The position numbers and the translations under genes were made by a program. DNA of 64,000 nt from Fen-1258 sp964441505 (GTDB taxonomy: Bacteria; Bacteroidota; Ignavibacteria; Ignavibacteriales; Melioribacteraceae): NCBI GenBank assembly GCA_964441505.1, contig CAYTUV010000002.1, positions 1 through 64,000 of the forward strand, read 5' to 3'. This document shows, one piece after another, positions 44,641 to 53,259 of this stretch. Each line of letters opens with the position of its first letter. The stretch's first letter is position 1. The notes under the pieces were generated by a model, which was given only the letters and a program-made list of their open reading frames with translations, had not been told where the DNA came from and ran no database searches.

Positions 44641-44825
44641 TGAAAAAGAAAGATCTTATCGCTCATCTAGAAAAGTATGGATGTAGATTTTTAAGAGAAG
44701 GCGGGAAACACACTGTTTTTATAAATCCCAAAGCCCACAAAGCATCAACCATTCCTCGGCATAATGAAATAAATGATTTGCTTGCTAAGAAAATATGTAA
44801 AGATTTAGAAGTGCCTTTCAATTAA
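44640..44825 (+). CDS. hicA: HicA-family mRNA interferase toxin
   Basis: The 61-residue double-stranded-RNA-binding-like toxin cuts mRNA independently of translation. The catalytic His lies in REGGKHTVFINP. The N-terminal KKKDLIAHLEKYGCRFLREGG and C-terminal TIPRHNEINDLLAKKICKDLEV are typical of the family. All key parts are present, so it is probably active. Confidence 0.93.
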   Translation: MKKKDLIAHLEKYGCRFLREGGKHTVFINPKAHKASTIPRHNEINDLLAKKICKDLEVPFN

Positions 44826-44911
44826 AGATTATTTGCTGAGTAAATTTATAAGCATGCCTTGTAGAGCGAATCGCCGATTTGCTCTTACATTATTGAGCTA
44901 AAACTAATTTT

Positions 44912-44971
44912 TTTGTTTGGGCGACGTTGAGTAACATAACTGGACCTATATACATTGTAAGATGCCCAACA
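44912..44971. repeat. TTGTTTGGGC...GCCCAACACAA inverted repeat
   Basis: The arms (44912-44921 and about 44961-44971) are separated by roughly 40 bases and lie just after the methyltransferase gene on its own strand. They could form a long hairpin at the mRNA 3' end. The loop side shows no T-run. Confidence 0.4.
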
Positions 44972-44983
44972 CAACTTAATAGC

Positions 44984-45880
44984 TTAACTATCTTTTTTCA
45001 CATGTAGAAAAAGGTTTATGCCTTCTTCCTCACTGTCTATATAACAATCGAAATTGCTATCGGATACTTGATGTGATAATGTTAAGAGTTTCACCTTATC
45101 TCTATATTGCAAAAACCAGTAACCACATTCCATATAATAACGCGTAGGATTTTGAGGTGAAAAATTACCAATAATAATTTCAGAGTCTTTTTTCGTAAGT
45201 GAAAGTAACTTTTTCAAAAGGAAATTAAATACCCTGTCATCTAAATAGTCAAATAAACCAGCAGACCATATAATATCATATTTTTTATTTACATTGAATC
45301 GCAAAACATTCTTATGTATGAAATTGATTTGTGATAAATAATTCTTGCAAAGGTCCTTCGAAAATTTTATTGCATTCTCATCCATGTCAATACAATAAAA
45401 TGTAATCTTCTTCTCACCAATTTCATTTAGTAATTCGTAAATATCTCTTGATGATCCACAACCAATATCTAATATTTCTATATTTCTATTGTTAGGTAAA
45501 ATTGATAGTTTTTGTTTGATCAGTGTTTTAAAATAGTCTTTTCTTGCTCTAACTGCGTGTGGAGCTTTTTGTGATTGATAAAATAAATCCCATTTTTTAG
45601 ATATTTCATCTGAGGCAGTCCAGCGAGTATAAATTTTATCAATTATTTCATAATCCCCAGCGTAACCATATGGCTTTCTTATAACATGAGACTGTAGTGT
45701 ATTTGAGTTAAAGGCCTCGCCAAATTGACGCCAATATGTAATCAGCTGTTCATTACTGAAATTAAATTCTTTAATTATTTTACCGATTTCGTTGAATGAT
45801 TCTAAAACATAGTCATATACATCAATTGTTGGTCCACCTCTATTGACAATGTCTAAAATAAATTGCTCATGCTTATTCAC
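44984..45880 (-). CDS. Class I SAM-dependent methyltransferase
   Basis: The 298-residue protein has a helical N-terminal region (about 1-125, with RKPYGYAGDYEIID and KAPHAVRARKDYF). A Rossmann methyltransferase domain follows, with motif I EILDIGCGSSRDIYELL (about 137-153), motif II-like FYCIDMDENAIKF, and a later IIWSAGLFDYLDDR. The NFSPQNPTRYYMECGYWFLQYRD stretch resembles proteins annotated as extracellular-factor or fatty-acid methyl ester synthases (PhcB-like group). The methyl acceptor is unknown. It sits alone in an accessory stretch with lower similarity to housekeeping genes. Confidence 0.75.
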   Translation of the reverse strand: MNKHEQFILDIVNRGGPTIDVYDYVLESFNEIGKIIKEFNFSNEQLITYWRQFGEAFNSNTLQSHVIRKPYGYAGDYEIIDKIYTRWTASDEISKKWDLFYQSQKAPHAVRARKDYFKTLIKQKLSILPNNRNIEILDIGCGSSRDIYELLNEIGEKKITFYCIDMDENAIKFSKDLCKNYLSQINFIHKNVLRFNVNKKYDIIWSAGLFDYLDDRVFNFLLKKLLSLTKKDSEIIIGNFSPQNPTRYYMECGYWFLQYRDKVKLLTLSHQVSDSNFDCYIDSEEEGINLFLHVKKDS

Positions 45881-45986
45881 TTTACCACCACATTATTACT
45901 GTTTTATATCACATCCCGCGCTTCTTCTTTCTAATTGTTTGTCTGAATATCCCACCACAAGCATCGGGAAAAACTTTCGATTATTA

Positions 45987-46505
45987 TTATAATGGGCTTG
46001 AAAGTCCCACCATAAATGTTATGTAGCTTGCCTTATCCATTAGGTATATTGAAAGACCAACATCCAAATCAAGTTTCTCACTAATTCCATATAAGAATCC
46101 ACCGCCAATAGAAGCACCGTAATACGTCTTACTATCAAAGCTCCATCTACTAAAACCAATTTTAGTATACTGGAAACCTGCTAAACCAGATAAATAAGGT
46201 TTTATTAACTGGTCAAATTTCCCAACGGGATAAAATCTACATCCGATGAGACCAGGTAACACCTTATTTGTAAATTGCAAAATTTTGCTTCCAGAAAGCA
46301 AATAACCAAAAACTCCTATAATTTCAACTTCTTCAGATAGTAAATATCTTAAATTGGCAGTACCCCCAATTCCAGTTCGAGTAACTTCACCAAAATCACC
46401 TATAGGAACCATCAGACCGATGTTACCTGATAGGACCATTGTTCTTTTTTGAGCTTCTATTTGAACACAAAAAAACAAAATCAAGAGCATTAATATCTTT
46501 TTCAC
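45987..46505 (-). CDS. Outer-membrane beta-barrel protein
   Basis: The 172-residue product has a signal peptide (MKKILMLLILFFCVQIEAQ). It then shows glycine-rich barrel strands: TMVLSGNIGLMVPIGDFGEV, GIGGTANLRYLL, EIIGVFGYLL, LSGLAGFQYTKIGFS, GASIGGGFLYGIS and a terminal LDLDVGLSIYLMDKASYITFMVGLS. This is the porin-like eight-stranded barrel type (OMP_b-brl). It lies 31 bases downstream of a small lipoprotein gene on the same strand and is likely cotranscribed with it. No specific function is evident. Confidence 0.7.
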   Translation of the reverse strand: MKKILMLLILFFCVQIEAQKRTMVLSGNIGLMVPIGDFGEVTRTGIGGTANLRYLLSEEVEIIGVFGYLLSGSKILQFTNKVLPGLIGCRFYPVGKFDQLIKPYLSGLAGFQYTKIGFSRWSFDSKTYYGASIGGGFLYGISEKLDLDVGLSIYLMDKASYITFMVGLSSPL

Positions 46506-46536
46506 AATTCCTCCTAAAATATTTTTAACAGAATTT

Positions 46537-46881
46537 TTATTTGCATTTAACTAAATGAAAAATTGATGGTGTTTTACTGAAAACACCTAATTCGATGTCT
46601 GTAATATCTCCTGCCTTGACTATCCCCTCTGCATATTTTTTGCCTACAGACATGAATGAAATAGTAACAACTCGAGATGTAGTGGTATTATTCCTTACAC
46701 GGATAAAATATTTGTTTACTCCATAAGCTCCTGTTTGGTATAGATCCATTATTTCTATTCCCGAACAATTATTATCATCACTCACTTGTTGTGAGAATGG
46801 AGCCCAAGTTACTCCGGAACAACTATAAATTCCCGTAACGATCATAATAATTAAAATGATTTGAAATAACTTTGATCTCAT
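46537..46881 (-). CDS. Small lipoprotein of unknown function
   Basis: The 114-residue product has a lipoprotein signal (MRSKLFQIILIIMIVTGIYSC, lipobox IYSC). The mature part contains a beta-rich domain with CSGIEIMDLYQTGAYGVNKYFIRVRNNTTTSRVVTISFMSVG and two further cysteines that might pair. I recognise no family. With the barrel gene just downstream it may form an envelope unit. Confidence 0.65.
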   Translation of the reverse strand: MRSKLFQIILIIMIVTGIYSCSGVTWAPFSQQVSDDNNCSGIEIMDLYQTGAYGVNKYFIRVRNNTTTSRVVTISFMSVGKKYAEGIVKAGDITDIELGVFSKTPSIFHLVKCK

Positions 46882-46993
46882 TTTGGCCTCCTTAAAAAAT
46901 AATTGAAATTTCCACTACACTCGTTAGAAAGGATTTAATTTTTCTAACATATTTCTGATTAAAATAAAAAAAGGACGCAACTTTCATTACATC

Positions 46994-47105
46994 CTTAACC
47001 GAGGCACTGCCATGCCCAACTCAAAGACATAAGAAAGCGCGTCCATTTCTGGACGCAACTCTCTTGCTGTTCTTGAGTTTTGAAAAGTGGCAGTTTTCGG
47101 TTAAG
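46994..47105. repeat. 112-nt nested inverted repeat, attC-like
   Basis: Outer arms CTTAACCGAGGCACTGCC (46994-47011) and GGCAGTTTTCGGTTAAG (47089-47105) pair with few mismatches. A second level pairs AACTCAA with TTGAGTT, and the core is a perfect GCGTCC-ATTTCT-GGACGC hairpin (47039-47056). The outer ends fit YYYAAC/GTTRRR, like integron attC R boxes, but the outermost base differs from consensus. GGACGCAACT occurs twice (46973, 47051). It occupies the non-coding 313-base gap downstream of the RelE-type pair. The remainder of that gap holds a small CCTCC/GGAGG hairpin near 47145. Confidence 0.55.
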
Positions 47106-47194
47106 AACACGCAATAGCTGCGTTAAAAAATTTGCCTCCTAAATCCTCCAAAGGAGGACTGGGGAAAATACTTAATCAATCTCCTATCTAAATT

Positions 47195-47446
47195 CTATTT
47201 ATACACTTTTCTTCTGTGTCCAATCTTAAGAATAAATGCACAACCTTTTTCAACATCGAATAAAACACGGTAATCTCCGATTCGTAAACGCCATTGACCG
47301 AAGCGGGTATCTTTCATTTTTTCTGCGTGTGAGAGAAAATTTTTCTGTGAAAAATAAAATTCAGTCTTGTCAACTATTCTTTTTTGGATTGCCTTCTCAA
47401 GTTTTTCCAAACTCCGCAGGGCACTTTTAGAAAACACAACGTTCAT
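47195..47446 (-). CDS. RelE/ParE-superfamily toxin
   Basis: The 83-residue protein has the RelE fold signature: VVFSKSALRSLEKLEKAIQKRIVDK at the start, RFGQWRLRIGDYRVLFDVE in the middle, and IGHRRKVYK at the end. It should inhibit translation through ribosome-dependent mRNA cleavage (RelE type) or gyrase binding (ParE type); the terminal HRRKVY favours the RelE type. It follows its antitoxin by 12 bases. An active toxin is likely. Confidence 0.9.
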   Translation of the reverse strand: MNVVFSKSALRSLEKLEKAIQKRIVDKTEFYFSQKNFLSHAEKMKDTRFGQWRLRIGDYRVLFDVEKGCAFILKIGHRRKVYK

Positions 47447-47458
47447 TAAATGACCGTT

Positions 47459-47680
47459 TTATTTATCCAACAATAACTTTCTTTTTATTTCTTCGATTGA
47501 ATAAACTTCCCCTTTTTTGATTTCTTGACGTGCTTTAGTAATCTCACTAGAAAGTTTTTTTGAACTAAGTATTTCTAGTTCCTCTTTCAAATTTTCGTAA
47601 TCTTCAAGAGGTAAAATAACAACCGCAGTTTTTCCTATTTCATCAATAGCGGCTTTATTTTTTATTTTTTGGGAAATCAT
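47459..47680 (-). CDS. Phd/YefM-like antitoxin of RelE-type toxin
   Basis: The 73-residue acidic protein precedes the toxin gene. The segment KTAVVILPLEDYENLKEELEILSS resembles the Phd/YefM middle strand-helix (PLEDY is a usual motif). The C-terminal helix KKGEVYSIEEIKRKLLLDK would wrap the toxin. It should repress its promoter as a complex with the toxin. No convincing promoter was found upstream. Confidence 0.85.
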   Translation of the reverse strand: MISQKIKNKAAIDEIGKTAVVILPLEDYENLKEELEILSSKKLSSEITKARQEIKKGEVYSIEEIKRKLLLDK

Positions 47681-47828
47681 ATTTTTTCTATTAATAATTA
47701 TTCACTAGCCAATTTTCCGGGTATATTCCTTTTAAGTGTGAGTAAACTAATTCATTTCTTTCAAAAAGCCAAGTATTAAAACCATCCGGTTTATAGTTAT
47801 ATTTAGAGAGAAATTTTTTGAGGAAATC

Positions 47829-48824
47829 TTGTCTATCACTTACAAATCTTCCGGAGTGAACTTACAAGCCGGAGATGAAACTGTAGAAAAAATTAAATCG
47901 CTCGCAAAATCAACGTTCAACAAAAATGTTTTATCTGGTATCGGGCACTTCGGTGCATTTTATGAAGTTGATCTGAATAAATGGAAAAATCCAGTTCTCG
48001 TTTCTAGTGTTGACGGCGTTGGCACTAAATTAAAAATCGCATTCGCAATGGATAAGCATGATACGGTAGGTCAGGATTTAGTGAATCACTGTGTCAATGA
48101 TATTGCAGTATGCGGAGCCGAACCACAGTATTTTATGGATTACCTCGCGTTCGGAAAACTTGTGCCGGAAAAAGCCGAACAAATCATTAAAGGGTTCTCT
48201 ATTGCATGTAAAGAGAATGGTGTGGCTTTGATTGGCGGAGAGACGGCGGAGATGCCGGGTCTCTATGACGAAAATGAATACGATATGTCTGGGACTATCG
48301 TTGGAATTGTTGAACGGGAAAAAATTATTGACGGACGAAATGTTAAAGCCGGCGACATACTAATTGGATTTACTTCCAACGGACTACACACAAATGGTTA
48401 TTCACTTGCAAGAAAAGTTTTATTAGAAAAATATTCAGTTAAAGATAAAGTCAACACGCTAAAAGAAACTCTCGGCGAAGAATTGCTGAAGGTTCATAAA
48501 TCATATTTGGGACTGATAAAAGAACTGAAGGAAAAAATTTCGATTCACGCATTTTCGCATATTACCGGTGGCGGAATAGTAGGCAACACAAAACGTGTTA
48601 TTCCTAAAGGACTCAATCTCAGAACTAGTTGGAATTCCTGGGAAGTACCTTCAATTTTCAGATTGATCCAGAATACAGGGAGTATTGCAGATGATGAGAT
48701 GAGAGTTGTTTTCAACATGGGGATTGGATTGATAGCCATCGTTGACAAATCTGATGTCGATTCCTTACTCAAAATTTCCGAAGCATCTGGTGAAAAAGGA
48801 ATTATTGTTGGAGAAGTAATTTAG
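47829..48824 (+). CDS. purM: Phosphoribosylformylglycinamidine cyclo-ligase
   Basis: The 331-residue AIR synthetase closes the imidazole ring in purine synthesis, using ATP. It starts at TTG, with GAGG about seven bases upstream, reading MSITYKSSGVNLQAGDE. Conserved regions are the VSSVDGVGTKLKIAFAM phosphate loop, QDLVNHCVNDIAVCGAEPQYFMDYLA, LIGGETAEMPGLYDENEYDMSG, and HITGGGIVGNTKRVIP. Length is normal (about 340). It is not in a pur operon; a stem-loop separates it from the next gene. Confidence 0.96.
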   Translation: MSITYKSSGVNLQAGDETVEKIKSLAKSTFNKNVLSGIGHFGAFYEVDLNKWKNPVLVSSVDGVGTKLKIAFAMDKHDTVGQDLVNHCVNDIAVCGAEPQYFMDYLAFGKLVPEKAEQIIKGFSIACKENGVALIGGETAEMPGLYDENEYDMSGTIVGIVEREKIIDGRNVKAGDILIGFTSNGLHTNGYSLARKVLLEKYSVKDKVNTLKETLGEELLKVHKSYLGLIKELKEKISIHAFSHITGGGIVGNTKRVIPKGLNLRTSWNSWEVPSIFRLIQNTGSIADDEMRVVFNMGIGLIAIVDKSDVDSLLKISEASGEKGIIVGEVI

Positions 48825-48840
48825 ATAAATCCAGTTCTAT

Positions 48841-48896
48841 TCTTGCTCATGTTCTTACTCATGATCTCTATGATAAACATGAGATTAAGAGCAAGA
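48841..48896. repeat. Stem-loop after purM
   Basis: TCTTGCTC (48841-48848) pairs with GAGCAAGA (48889-48896), and CTCATG pairs with CATGAG inside. The element lies 17 bases after the purM stop and is followed by an A-run rather than a T-run, so it is a repeat-derived hairpin more than a standard terminator. Confidence 0.55.
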
Positions 48897-48926
48897 TCAT
48901 GAAAAAAAATTTTGGAAAAGCTGAAT

Positions 48927-50285
48927 ATGTTCACAGAGACACACGCACATTTGTTTTATAATAACTTCGAAGGTGAAGTTGAGCAGGTAATCGAACGTGC
49001 AAAACATGCTGGCGTCAATTTTATTATTGTCCCCGGTACAGATATAGCTACCTCACTTCAGGCAATAGAACTTGCCGATAAATATGATTGCGTTTATGCT
49101 ACAGTCGGAGTACATCCACATGATTCGAAAGCCTGGAACGGTTCGATTATCAATGAACTAGAAGAACTAGCGCATCATAAAAAAGTTGTAGCAATCGGTG
49201 AAATTGGTTTAGATTACTATTATGATTTTTCCCCCTGCGAGATTCAGCTCAGAGCCTTTGAAGCTCAGATTGAACTGGCATTGAAGCTAAAACTTCCCAT
49301 CATTGTTCACAACCGCGAATCGAATGAAGATATTATGAGTATAGCGCGCAAATATAGGAACTCAGGATTGCGCGCGCAGTATCATTGCTTTGCAGGATCA
49401 ATCGAGGATGCGCGTGAACTAGTTGAAATGCATCATTATATTTCATTTTCTGGAATAATTACATTCAAGAATGCTGAAAGTGTTCGAAAAGTTCTATCGC
49501 GTGTGGCATTGGAAAATTTATTGCTCGAGACCGATTCGCCATTCATGACTCCCATTCCTCATCGTGGCCAGAGAAATGAACCGGCATACATAAAACTGAT
49601 TGCGGAAAGAATCGCTGAAATACATCATTTAACTGTTGCCGATGTCGGCCGGGCAACATCTTACAACGCATATAAATTATTTGGTATTGGAATGAAACCA
49701 GGGCTCAGTTATACCTATCGAATCGGACAATCTCTTTATATCAACGTTACAAACAGATGTAATGCGGATTGTGTTTTTTGTGACCGCAAAGGTGAAGCTG
49801 TCATTAATGGTTATAGTCTTAAAATGACAAAGTCTGAAGAGCCGGATGCTGAAGCCTACATCAAAGAAATTGGTGATCCGAAGAACTATAAAGAAATTGT
49901 TTTCTGCGGATATGGCGAACCAACAATACGTTGGAATGTTGTTAAGCAGTTAGCCAAATATATTAAGGAAAACGGCGGCTCGACCCGCATGAATACCGAT
50001 GGACATGGCAATTTTATTAACAAGAGAGATATCACTCCCGAGTTGAAAGGCTTGATTGACTCCGTATCAATCAGTTTGAATTCAACTGATCCGGAACAGT
50101 ATGGCAAATTAATGCGGGTAGATCCATCGCTTCACGGTGAAATGCTGGACTTTGCCAAAAGGGCGAAAGAGTACACACATGTTGTTCTGTCAATCGTAGG
50201 TTTGAGTGAAGTTGATTCAGAAGCAGCGAAAAAATTTGTGACTGAAGAAGTTGGTGTTGACTTCCGCGAAAGAGAATATTTCTAG
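48927..50285 (+). CDS. TatD DNase-radical SAM fusion protein
   Basis: The 452-residue product (ATG 48927 after GGAAAAG; the TTG at 48912 is less likely) joins two enzymes. Residues 1 to about 257 are a TatD metal-dependent hydrolase: ETHAHLFY, GVHPHDSK, GEIGLDYYY, PIIVHNRE and LLLETDSPFM supply the His/Asp/Glu metal ligands. Residues about 262-452 are the small TatD-linked radical SAM domain, with the cluster motif CNADCVFC and FCGYGEPTIRW. In many genomes the radical SAM gene is a separate neighbour. The fusion supports a joint function, perhaps on tRNA or DNA, but the substrate is unknown. The frame is open throughout. Confidence 0.93.
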   Translation: MFTETHAHLFYNNFEGEVEQVIERAKHAGVNFIIVPGTDIATSLQAIELADKYDCVYATVGVHPHDSKAWNGSIINELEELAHHKKVVAIGEIGLDYYYDFSPCEIQLRAFEAQIELALKLKLPIIVHNRESNEDIMSIARKYRNSGLRAQYHCFAGSIEDARELVEMHHYISFSGIITFKNAESVRKVLSRVALENLLLETDSPFMTPIPHRGQRNEPAYIKLIAERIAEIHHLTVADVGRATSYNAYKLFGIGMKPGLSYTYRIGQSLYINVTNRCNADCVFCDRKGEAVINGYSLKMTKSEEPDAEAYIKEIGDPKNYKEIVFCGYGEPTIRWNVVKQLAKYIKENGGSTRMNTDGHGNFINKRDITPELKGLIDSVSISLNSTDPEQYGKLMRVDPSLHGEMLDFAKRAKEYTHVVLSIVGLSEVDSEAAKKFVTEEVGVDFREREYF

Positions 50286-50302
50286 TTAGAATAAGAGGAC
50301 TC

Positions 50303-51742
50303 ATGAATATTCAGAAAAAAATCCTGCTCTTGCCTGTAATATTGTTTTCGCTGGCAATTCAAGCATGCTCGACCTTTCGGTCCATCCCGGAAACAAATCA
50401 AAATAAGATCGATAGCCTGCTCAGTTCGGATTTTTTCAAATCTTCTCAGGCGGGAATAGTTGCCTACGATTTGACGGATAACAAGCCTCTGTACCAGCAT
50501 AACGAAAAGCTTTTACTTCGTCCTGCATCCAATCAAAAAATTTTAACTACCGCTGCGGCATATCTTTTTCTTGGACCTGATTACAAATTCAAAACATCCG
50601 TTTACCATACCGGTGAGATTAAAGATTCGGTATGCAGCGGCGATCTTTTTGTAGTTGGAGGATTTGACCCGGATTTCACCACTAATGATTTAGACTCTCT
50701 CGTCCGTGAGATTAAAAAATTCGGGATAAAAAAAATCAGCGGGAATATTTATGCCGATGTCTCTGCAATGGATTCACTCTACTGGGGTGAGGGATGGATG
50801 TGGGATGATGAACCGGAATCTTATGCTGCTTTCTTAACACCGTTAACCATCAATAAAAATAGTATCCTTGTAGATTACGCACCCGGCAATATTGGTCAAC
50901 CGGCAAAAATCGGATTGATCCCGGAAACGAATTTCGTAGAAGAAGTAAATACATCGGAGACAGTTGATACCGGCAAAACGAAGATGGATATTACCAGAGA
51001 TTGGATGAAACGCAGCAACACCATAATAGTCAGAGGTAAACTTCTAAAATCTGCCAAACGCGATACAGTTTCATTAAGCGTTTTTAATCCCACTTTTTAT
51101 TTTCTCCACCTCATGAACAAAAGTTTATTGCGAAGTGGAATTTCTATCGCTGGGAAAGTTGATACAATGACATTGGATGAAGATGCAAAGAGCATATTCG
51201 CTTTTGAACGCGGTATAGATCCGGTTATCAGAAATACAAATAAAATAAGCGACAATCTGAGCGCAGAAATGTTATTGCGTTCTCTGGCATTAAATAATTC
51301 CGGTCGAAGGGCGTCCGCAAAAAAAGGAATTGTTTTGATAGACAGTTTGATTTCGGTTGTGGGACTTAATCCTAAAAATTATATGGTGGCGGATGGATCA
51401 GGACTTTCGAACTATAATTTACTTTCCGCAGAATTGTTGACTTCGTTGTTTAAGTATTTTTATTATAAAAAGCCGGAGCTCTACGAAAAGCTTTGTAGTT
51501 CATTTCCTATTTCGGGTTTTGATGGCACTTTAAGTAATCGAATGAAAAAGTCCGGAGCGTTCATGCGTGTGTTTGCTAAAACCGGCTCGATTCGGGGTGT
51601 GAGTAGTCTATCGGGTTATTTATTGAGCAGAAAGAATCATTTGATCGCATTTTCAATCCTCATTCAGAATTTTACTGGAGGAACTACTCAAGCACGTACA
51701 ATACAGGATAATATTTGTAATATCCTTTTTGAAGTGAACTAA
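50303..51742 (+). CDS. dacB: D-alanyl-D-alanine carboxypeptidase/endopeptidase (PBP4)
   Basis: The 479-residue class C low-molecular-weight penicillin-binding protein trims peptidoglycan peptides in the periplasm. It has a lipoprotein-type signal (lipobox IQAC, Cys22). The catalytic triad motifs are S76-NQK79 in the first part, SDN in KISDNLSAEMLL, and KTG in AKTGSIRGVSS. The long insertion between motifs is typical of PBP4. AGAGGA precedes the ATG, and it starts 17 bases after the TatD fusion. It is probably cotranscribed with that gene and prmA. Confidence 0.93.
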   Translation: MNIQKKILLLPVILFSLAIQACSTFRSIPETNQNKIDSLLSSDFFKSSQAGIVAYDLTDNKPLYQHNEKLLLRPASNQKILTTAAAYLFLGPDYKFKTSVYHTGEIKDSVCSGDLFVVGGFDPDFTTNDLDSLVREIKKFGIKKISGNIYADVSAMDSLYWGEGWMWDDEPESYAAFLTPLTINKNSILVDYAPGNIGQPAKIGLIPETNFVEEVNTSETVDTGKTKMDITRDWMKRSNTIIVRGKLLKSAKRDTVSLSVFNPTFYFLHLMNKSLLRSGISIAGKVDTMTLDEDAKSIFAFERGIDPVIRNTNKISDNLSAEMLLRSLALNNSGRRASAKKGIVLIDSLISVVGLNPKNYMVADGSGLSNYNLLSAELLTSLFKYFYYKKPELYEKLCSSFPISGFDGTLSNRMKKSGAFMRVFAKTGSIRGVSSLSGYLLSRKNHLIAFSILIQNFTGGTTQARTIQDNICNILFEVN

Positions 51743-51756
51743 ACAACCGGTGGTTA

Positions 51757-52608
51757 ATGAAAACTTATAAACAATTCAAAATTTTTACAAACCCGATTAA
51801 TGCTGATGAAGTGAGCGGGCTTCTCTGGCAGCTGGACATTGACGGTATAAATGAATCGGAAAGCGGGTTGATTGTTTATGTTGGTTCTTCAAAAAATATT
51901 CTCAAAAGTGATATAGAAAAAATATTAAAACAAATGGTTACGGAAAATCAGATAAAATCATTTACAATCAGTGAAGAGACATTGGAAGATAAAAACTGGA
52001 ACGAGGAATATGAAAAGAATGTACGCGTAATTGAAGTTACAGACCGCATCGTAATTAAACCTTCATTCAAAGATTATACCCCTAGGGTTGGTCAGGTCAT
52101 TATTGCGATTGATCCCAAGATGTCATTTGGAACAGGTGAACACGCAACAACTCGAATGGTTCTTCAGTTCATTGAGAAATATTTACATAGCGGCGATAAC
52201 GTATTGGACGTTGGTTCCGGCACCGGAGTGCTTGGAATTGGAGCTGTAATGCTCGGTGCGAAATCGGCCCTCTGTATCGATAACGATGAGTGGTGTTCGC
52301 TGAACGGGAATGAAAATGCTAAGGCTAATAATGTTGATGGTAAGGTTGAAATCCGTTTAGTAGAAATTGGTCAGATAGTTGAGAAAGATTTTGATCTCAT
52401 AGTCGCAAATATCAATAAACATATTCTTCTGGAGATTGCCGAAGAGATCCGACACAAAATGAAAGAGACCGGAACATTAATTCTTTCCGGTCTCTTAATA
52501 ATTGACGAAGAAGATATAGCACAAAAATTTGCCCAATTTGGTTTTAAACCAATTGACAAGTCCGAATTAGATGAATGGTGCGCTCTTGTCTTTCAGCTGA
52601 ATAAATAA
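51757..52608 (+). CDS. prmA: Ribosomal protein L11 methyltransferase
   Basis: The 283-residue SAM-dependent enzyme trimethylates ribosomal protein L11. The N-terminal substrate-recognition domain is followed by the methyltransferase core, with FGTGEHATTRMVLQFIE, motif I VLDVGSGTGVLGIGAVMLGAK, and DLIVANINKHILLEIAE. Length is normal. Its stop codon abuts the convergent stop of the MarR gene with no gap. Start is 14 bases after dacB. Confidence 0.94.
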   Translation: MKTYKQFKIFTNPINADEVSGLLWQLDIDGINESESGLIVYVGSSKNILKSDIEKILKQMVTENQIKSFTISEETLEDKNWNEEYEKNVRVIEVTDRIVIKPSFKDYTPRVGQVIIAIDPKMSFGTGEHATTRMVLQFIEKYLHSGDNVLDVGSGTGVLGIGAVMLGAKSALCIDNDEWCSLNGNENAKANNVDGKVEIRLVEIGQIVEKDFDLIVANINKHILLEIAEEIRHKMKETGTLILSGLLIIDEEDIAQKFAQFGFKPIDKSELDEWCALVFQLNK

Positions 52609-53034
52609 TTATGGCTGAAACTTGCTTAATAATTTTGCCAAATCCTTCTGTTCGTGATCGCTCAGGACTGAAGTAAGCGAGGCGATATTATCTGCATACT
52701 TTGGCATTATAGAGCCGATTTTAGTTTTTCCGCTTGCAGTAAGATCCGCCAGAATAACTCTTCTGTCTTCCTTCGAATAAATTCGTTTGACGAATCCTTC
52801 TTTCTCCAGGTTATCCATAACACAGGTAATATTAGCACCGGTAACCATCATTTCTTCGCTTAACCTTTTCAAAGGAACTGGTCCGGTTTTATGAAGGATT
52901 TCCAAAACACCAAACTGGGGTGCAGTCAGATTTTCAGCGAACATCTGTTTTGCTTGAATTTTTTTGTACTTGTCATAAGCTTTCGACAACTTTTCCCATA
53001 AGTCCAAAGCCAACTGTTTTTTCTCGCTTGCCAT
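52609..53034 (-). CDS. MarR family transcriptional regulator
   Basis: The 141-residue winged-helix protein has the MarR layout: helical dimer ends and a central DNA-binding part with APQFGVLEILHKTGPVPLKRLSEEMMVTGANITCVMDNLEKEGFVKRIYSKEDRRVILADLTASGK. The wing DRR motif is intact. The ATG follows AAAGGA at a suitable distance. A 15-bp perfect palindrome in its upstream region (53093-53107) is a likely operator. It is divergent from the men operon, so it might also influence menF. The ligand is unknown. Confidence 0.93.
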   Translation of the reverse strand: MASEKKQLALDLWEKLSKAYDKYKKIQAKQMFAENLTAPQFGVLEILHKTGPVPLKRLSEEMMVTGANITCVMDNLEKEGFVKRIYSKEDRRVILADLTASGKTKIGSIMPKYADNIASLTSVLSDHEQKDLAKLLSKFQP

Positions 53035-53092
53035 AGTATTTTCCTTTCGTTTAGTTAATTAAAAAATATTCAATAGAGCACTTTTTATTAAC

Positions 53093-53107
53093 TGAACAAT
53101 TTGTTCA
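53093..53107. promoter_or_regulatory. MarR operator-like perfect palindrome
   Basis: TGAACAATTTGTTCA is a perfect 15-bp palindrome 59 bases upstream of the MarR start codon, in the 287-base gap shared with menF. Size and symmetry fit a MarR-family site for autoregulation. Confidence 0.55.
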
Positions 53108-53259
53108 AATTTTGTTAATCACAAACAATACCTATTCAAATACACAGTTAAAATAGATTTTTCTTTGAATAAAAAAAAGAATATTTATCAATCCCGTTCA
53201 TTAATGTTGCATAATCACATTAATTGCGGGTTTTGGAGTTCATTAATTTGGCCGGGGGT

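Noticed and set aside
44912..44971. Second integron attC site
   Set aside because: The inverted repeat has GTTTGGGC first and GCCCAAC last, the reverse of the attC box order on either strand, and lacks an inner structure.
48841..48911. Rho-independent terminator of purM
   Set aside because: The hairpin is good but is followed by an A-run rather than a T-run on the plus strand; kept as a repeat-type stem-loop.
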